DNA of 64,000 nucleotides from Heyndrickxia oleronia (GTDB lineage Bacteria > Bacillota > Bacilli > Bacillales > Bacillaceae_C): contig NZ_CP065424.1 of the NCBI RefSeq assembly GCF_017809215.1, forward strand, positions 692,001 through 756,000. The letters run 5' to 3'. The notes beneath the pieces are model-generated. The model had not been told where the DNA came from, did no database searches, and worked only from the letters and a program-made list of their open reading frames with translations. The number at the start of each line of letters is the position of its first letter. Within the stretch, counting starts at the first letter, position 1. A program made the position numbers and the translations under genes. This document shows, piece by piece, positions 60,141 through 64,000 of this stretch.

Positions 60141-61004
60141 TTATTTAACTATTCTTGCTTGCTTAGAAACCATATCGTAGACTTGGTTGTATTTTTGTTC
60201 TCTTTGTTTTGGGGCGGAGGATAGAATTTTGAGTTGGCGAGCTGCACTTTCGCAAACGATCCATCTTATCGATGGGTGCTGAATTTCGTCTAAGATAAAG
60301 TGTACGAGCTCTTGTTCTTCTTTAGAGAGGTGCTCTTTTTTTATTTCTTCAAGTATAGTCCCTATATTAGAGAGAACGGTTTCTAATGATTCTTGATTAT
60401 TTCCAGATGAAAATGGGAACAGTATTTGTTGTTTTTGCTGTTTTGTTATTTCAATGTTTTTTTCTAGTCGAAGTATATTGTAGTCTAATATATCCGAACT
60501 TTTTGTATCAAGGTTCATTTGATTGCAGTATCTGAACTGGTACCCAAGACCCCCGGTGAAATGAGTGGCGAGATCCATTGCACTCTCTTCGATTTCGAAG
60601 CCATAGACATCAATCAACCGTTTTGCTAACCATTCTAATTCCTTATAATGGCTTTCCTCCATATATTTTTTTAATTGTTCATCGTTTTCCGCCATTGAAA
60701 TATTATATAGCTCTAGTATTTTTTCGGTACTATAGATGGAATGCTTTACACGAAGTTGAGAATGAAAAATTTGTTTGCTATGAATATCTCCATCAACAAT
60801 CAAACGTTGTTGCTGTTCTTCAACTTTTATATCAACCTCTTGAATGATGTATAAAATTATTTGAGATTTAGAAGAAAAGTGATTATAAAAAGTCCCTTTT
60901 GAAACACCTGACTTCTCCAAAATATCTTGAACCGAAGTATAATGATATCCTTTTGTTCGAAATAACGTTTTAGCTACTTCAATGATTTGTTCTTTTTTTG
61001 TCAT
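60141..61004 (-). CDS. TetR-family transcriptional regulator
   Basis: 287-residue repressor with the TetR helix-turn-helix at about residues 1-50 (QIIEVAKTLFRTKGYHYTSVQDILEKSGVSKGTFYNHFSSK) split as usual. The remaining 235 residues, longer than the typical 150, form an unassigned helical ligand-binding region. AGGAG lies 8 nt before ATG 61004. It is divergent from an MFS efflux gene with paired operator-like motifs between them, the standard drug-efflux arrangement. Confidence 0.92.
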   Translation of the reverse strand: MTKKEQIIEVAKTLFRTKGYHYTSVQDILEKSGVSKGTFYNHFSSKSQIILYIIQEVDIKVEEQQQRLIVDGDIHSKQIFHSQLRVKHSIYSTEKILELYNISMAENDEQLKKYMEESHYKELEWLAKRLIDVYGFEIEESAMDLATHFTGGLGYQFRYCNQMNLDTKSSDILDYNILRLEKNIEITKQQKQQILFPFSSGNNQESLETVLSNIGTILEEIKKEHLSKEEQELVHFILDEIQHPSIRWIVCESAARQLKILSSAPKQREQKYNQVYDMVSKQARIVK

Positions 61005-61026
61005 TTGCTCTTCTCCTAAAAAATTA

Positions 61027-61056
61027 TTGACATATATAGTATACCACCTTTATTAT
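61027..61056 (+). promoter_or_regulatory. Promoter of the MFS efflux gene
   Basis: TTGACA (61027-61032), an 18-bp spacer and TATTAT (61051-61056). Confidence 0.55.
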
Positions 61057-61066
61057 AATCAAGAAA

Positions 61067-61100
61067 TATACCTGAGTATAAAAAAATATACACAAGTAAA
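61067..61100. promoter_or_regulatory. Two TetR operator candidates
   Basis: TATAC-CTGA-GTATA (61067-61080, perfect inverted repeat) and TATAC-ACAA-GTAAA (61087-61100) share the pattern TATAC N4 GTAWA and lie 20 bp apart, just downstream of the MFS promoter's -10. Confidence 0.6.
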
Positions 61101-61126
61101 AAAGAAAAGAAAGGTGTGTGTTCTAT

Positions 61127-62575
61127 ATGAACCAGATTTCCACTTTACCGGTAGATATAAAAGGAAAGCCCTTCAAAAGACCAGGTTTTGTTATTGTTCT
61201 TTTGGTAGGTGCTTTTATAGCGATCTTAAATCAAACGGTTTTAGTTATTGCTCTTCCAAAAATTATGGAAGACCTAAATGTTACAGCTAATAATGCACAG
61301 TGGCTCATCACTGCGTTTATGTTAATCAATGGAATAATGATTCCTGTTTCAGCATTTTTATTAAACCAGATTGCTAGTAGGAATTTATTTCTTCTTGCAA
61401 TGGGATGTTTTGCTATTGGAACCGTCGTTTGTGCCATTAGCCCAACATTTCAACTTCTACTGATTGGTCGTATGATTCAGGCGGTTGGATCTGGCGTCAT
61501 GCTACCCTTAATGCAAACATTAATGTTCATGATTTTTCCACCTGATCGTCGAGGAGAAGCGATGGGACTTGTTGGTATCGTCATTGCTTTTTCACCAGCA
61601 ATCGGTCCAACTTTATCAGGGTGGATTGTTGATTCCTATCATTGGCATTATCTATTTTATTTAATTCTGCCAATTACAGTTATAGATATGATTCTTGCAA
61701 TCTATTTTCTGAAAAACGTTATTCAGCTGACAAAACCAAAGTTGGATATTCTTTCAGTCTTATTAAGTAGTATTGGATTAGGAACACTTCTTTATGGAAT
61801 TGGAATTGGAGGAGATAAAGGGTGGGGGAGTCCTATCGTATGGATCTCTTGTGGAATAGGTCTAATCGCATTACTTCTATTCTCTCTTCGTCAATTTAAA
61901 TTAAAAGAACCAATATTAGAACTACGTGTATTTAAAAGCAAGGGATTTACAATAACTACGGTTATCGTTTCCATTATTTTTATGACAATGATTGGCTCTG
62001 AAATTTTACTCCCAATTTATACACAGAAGATTCATGGGTATTCTGCATTGCAATCAGGCTTAGTTCTTCTCCCAGGCGCGTTAGTATTAGGACTTATCTC
62101 ACCTATTGCAGGGAAAATATTTGATATGTACGGAATAAGAAAACTTTCGATTGTCGGAATGGTTATCTTAACATTAGGTACTATACCTTTTTTATTTTTA
62201 AAACAGGATACATCCATTTGGTGGATTGTCACGGCCTATTCTTTAAGAATGTTAGGAATGGGGCTAGTTATGATGCCTTTAGCGACTGCAGGAATTAATG
62301 CGCTACCTCAAGCGTTAATCAGTCACGGAACTGCAGCTAATAATACAGTTCGTCAAATTTTTGCATCTCTAGGTTCAGCCATTATTGTAGGGGTCATGTC
62401 AACCTCAGTCAGTCAATACATTAGTCATCATGGGATGAATCAAGCACCACATCTATTATTCGACGCAACTATAAAAGGACTGAATAATGGATTTTTAGCT
62501 GCATTTATTCTTACTATCTTAGCATTTATTTTTTGTTTTTTTATTAAACAGCCTGTTAAGGATAATGCGCAATGA
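61127..62575 (+). CDS. MFS multidrug efflux transporter, DHA2 (EmrB/QacA) family
   Basis: Drug:proton antiporter, about 482 residues with fourteen predicted membrane segments. Landmarks are LNQTVLVIALPKIMEDL (motif D1), the GRMIQAVGSGVMLPLMQTL segment and GIVIAFSPAIGPTLSGWIVD (motif C of antiporters). ATG 61127 is used, with AAAGG upstream; a GTG at 61118 in frame is too close to that signal. Expected to be repressed by the divergent TetR protein. Substrate unknown. Confidence 0.93.
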   Translation: MNQISTLPVDIKGKPFKRPGFVIVLLVGAFIAILNQTVLVIALPKIMEDLNVTANNAQWLITAFMLINGIMIPVSAFLLNQIASRNLFLLAMGCFAIGTVVCAISPTFQLLLIGRMIQAVGSGVMLPLMQTLMFMIFPPDRRGEAMGLVGIVIAFSPAIGPTLSGWIVDSYHWHYLFYLILPITVIDMILAIYFLKNVIQLTKPKLDILSVLLSSIGLGTLLYGIGIGGDKGWGSPIVWISCGIGLIALLLFSLRQFKLKEPILELRVFKSKGFTITTVIVSIIFMTMIGSEILLPIYTQKIHGYSALQSGLVLLPGALVLGLISPIAGKIFDMYGIRKLSIVGMVILTLGTIPFLFLKQDTSIWWIVTAYSLRMLGMGLVMMPLATAGINALPQALISHGTAANNTVRQIFASLGSAIIVGVMSTSVSQYISHHGMNQAPHLLFDATIKGLNNGFLAAFILTILAFIFCFFIKQPVKDNAQ

Positions 62576-62687
62576 TTTTTGTCACTCTGTTAAAGGAAAC
62601 GATTATTCATGTTATTTAGTCGTTTTCTTCCCTGAAATGTTCTTGTAAGAATTGGTTGCTGTCGAAAAGTAAAGAAAGGAGTATGAA

Positions 62688-64000
62688 ATGCGCTTAATAG
62701 AAATTATATATGCTATTTTAGCATTAGGTTTACTTTGGTGGTCTTTCTTTTCAAAAAAACAAAACTGGAAGATTATCATTCTACTATTATCTGCCATGCT
62801 CTTCCTGATAACACTACAATATAAAGTGGAAGGTTTCCGCTGGCAGATGATACCGTTATATGTAGTGCCAATCTTTTTAATCTTTTTTTTACGCGTAAAT
62901 GTTTCTAAGAAATGGTTAAAGATTACTATGTCTATAAGCATATTCCTTTTTACTGTCATTGCCGTTAGTTTACCTTTCATCTTTCCTGTTTTTGCATTTA
63001 AGGAGCCTACCGGTAAATATGCAGTTGGCACAACAAGCTATACCTTCGTTGATCATGATCGGTTGGAGACGTACGAAAAAGATCCATATTCAAAAAGAAA
63101 GCTGGCAATACAGATTTGGTACCCTGTGAATAAAGATGAAAAAGGAAAATTTGCTCCATATATATCAGATATTCAACCAATTGCAAAAGGGCTAAAAAAG
63201 GCACTCCATTTGCCGTCATTCCTTTTCCAACAGCTAAGTTTAGTAAAAACTCATTCGATGTTAAATGTACATGTCTCACCAGAAAAGTCTAATTATCCTG
63301 TTTTAATTTTTTCCCATGGACTAACAGGATTTCGAAATCAAAATACGTTCGAAGTTGAAGAGCTAGCAAGCCATGGATATATTATTGTAGGAATTGATCA
63401 TACATATGATGCTGCAGCAACGATTTTTACGGACGGTTCTAGTGCTGAAATTCGCTTTAAAAATTTATCCGGATTTGATGAACTGGATTCACATATTACT
63501 TTATGGGAAAAGGATGTTTCGTTTGTCCTTAATGAGTTAGAGAAGTTAAATAAAAATGATAGAAAAAATTTGTTCATCAATCGAATGGATCTAAATCAAA
63601 TAGGTATGTTTGGTCATTCATATGGTGGTGCGACTGCCGTGCAAATGTTAATGAAAGATGACAGAATTAAAGCAGCTGTCAATATGGATGGTACCTTGTA
63701 TGGAGAAAAAATTGAAGAAACTGGGGTGGAAAAGCCCTTAATGATTTTTAATGGGGAAAAAAGTATAGATTATAACGAGTATAAAAAAACACTTAATCAA
63801 GCTGATTCTCAATTGGATAAACCACTCAGTTATTATGAGAATAATTGGAAGGAAACAACAGAGCGAAGGGAGAATGCATTAGCTAATGGTGGGATATCTA
63901 TTGAAATTCCTCATACGTCTCATATGAGTTTTACTGATTTTCCGCTTTTTTCACCTTTTTTTGCAAATAAAGGGGAAGATCCTAGATATGTTCATGAGGT
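62688..64000 (+). CDS. Membrane-anchored alpha/beta hydrolase, PAF-acetylhydrolase-like (3' end cut)
   Basis: The frame is open from ATG 62688 (AAGGAG 7 nt upstream) to the window end, 437 codons seen and no stop. The first 110 residues hold about four hydrophobic segments (RLIEIIYAILALGLLWWSF; IIILLLSAMLFLIT; PLYVVPIFLIFFL; ISIFLFTVIAVSLPF). The rest is an esterase/lipase domain: oxyanion region FSHGLTGFRNQNT, nucleophile Ser in GMFGHSYGGAT, and a likely catalytic His in IPHTSHMSFTDFPLF. The pattern is closest to platelet-activating-factor acetylhydrolase-like lipases. The active site faces outside if the helices anchor it. Confidence 0.88.
   Translation, partial: MRLIEIIYAILALGLLWWSFFSKKQNWKIIILLLSAMLFLITLQYKVEGFRWQMIPLYVVPIFLIFFLRVNVSKKWLKITMSISIFLFTVIAVSLPFIFPVFAFKEPTGKYAVGTTSYTFVDHDRLETYEKDPYSKRKLAIQIWYPVNKDEKGKFAPYISDIQPIAKGLKKALHLPSFLFQQLSLVKTHSMLNVHVSPEKSNYPVLIFSHGLTGFRNQNTFEVEELASHGYIIVGIDHTYDAAATIFTDGSSAEIRFKNLSGFDELDSHITLWEKDVSFVLNELEKLNKNDRKNLFINRMDLNQIGMFGHSYGGATAVQMLMKDDRIKAAVNMDGTLYGEKIEETGVEKPLMIFNGEKSIDYNEYKKTLNQADSQLDKPLSYYENNWKETTERRENALANGGISIEIPHTSHMSFTDFPLFSPFFANKGEDPRYVHE

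Noticed and set aside
62576..62640. Terminator after the MFS gene
   Set aside because: The GGAAACGA/TCGTTTTC pairing is short with a long loop and no clear U-tract, so it was not listed.

Overview
The window looks like chromosomal DNA of a low-GC Gram-positive spore-former of the Bacillus type. Supporting signs are strong AAGGAGG-like ribosome binding sites with many TTG and GTG starts, lipobox-type substrate-binding proteins, CcpA-like cre sites, an xpt-type purine riboswitch, a YesM/YesN-type two-component system, PRD-regulated PTS operons and U-tailed intrinsic terminators. No tRNA, rRNA, CRISPR array, insertion sequence or transposase is visible. The content is mostly carbon and nitrogen catabolism built as uptake-plus-pathway cassettes.

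Region 1 (1-12580, + strand) is one long catabolic cluster. It holds a peptide/opine-type ABC transporter (binding protein cut by the window edge, two permeases, two ATPases), a DAO-family FAD oxidase, a four-gene HcnABC/hydroxyproline-dehydrogenase-like complex (2Fe-2S protein, FAD/NAD protein, BFD-like 2Fe-2S protein, second DAO-family subunit), malate synthase G and a fumarylacetoacetate-hydrolase-family enzyme. Oxidases beside malate synthase G suggest that an N-substituted glycine or similar amine is taken up and oxidised to glyoxylate, which enters central metabolism as malate. Region 2 (12788-16381) has an aldo/keto reductase, a secreted polysaccharide deacetylase and an ECF sigma/anti-sigma pair.

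Region 3 (16521-24340) is a sugar-type ABC cassette without its own ATPase: sensor kinase, AraC-type response regulator, binding protein, a TIM-barrel-like enzyme of unknown function, two permeases and an FAD oxidoreductase. Region 4 (24923-36282) contains a SEC-C protein, a DUF985 cupin, a riboswitch-controlled purine nucleoside transporter opposite a nucleoside hydrolase, an AraC regulator opposite an SDR, and an nrdH-nrdI-nrdE-nrdF-dut cluster whose make-up resembles SP-beta-type phage nucleotide genes.

Region 5 (36618-54972) is a run of PTS operons: a GatABC-type PTS with a PRD regulator, a polyol-phosphate dehydrogenase and an AraD-type epimerase (probably a pentitol); a 2-hydroxyacid dehydrogenase and a HAD phosphatase; a fructose-family PTS with a phosphofructokinase-like kinase and LacD aldolase under an RpiR regulator (probably tagatose or a relative); and an Ula-type PTS with a phosphotriesterase-family lactonase candidate, a KDPG-aldolase-like protein, a creatininase-family protein and a GntR regulator under a perfect cre site. 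Region 6 (55528-64000) holds a candidate structured RNA, an amino acid permease/aminotransferase/semialdehyde dehydrogenase operon, a TetR/MFS efflux pair and a truncated alpha/beta hydrolase.

A dispersed palindromic repeat with core GGGGTCAGACCCC occurs throughout. It sits flush against, or inside, the stop codons of several genes and forms an exact 39-bp three-copy tandem at 60049-60139.
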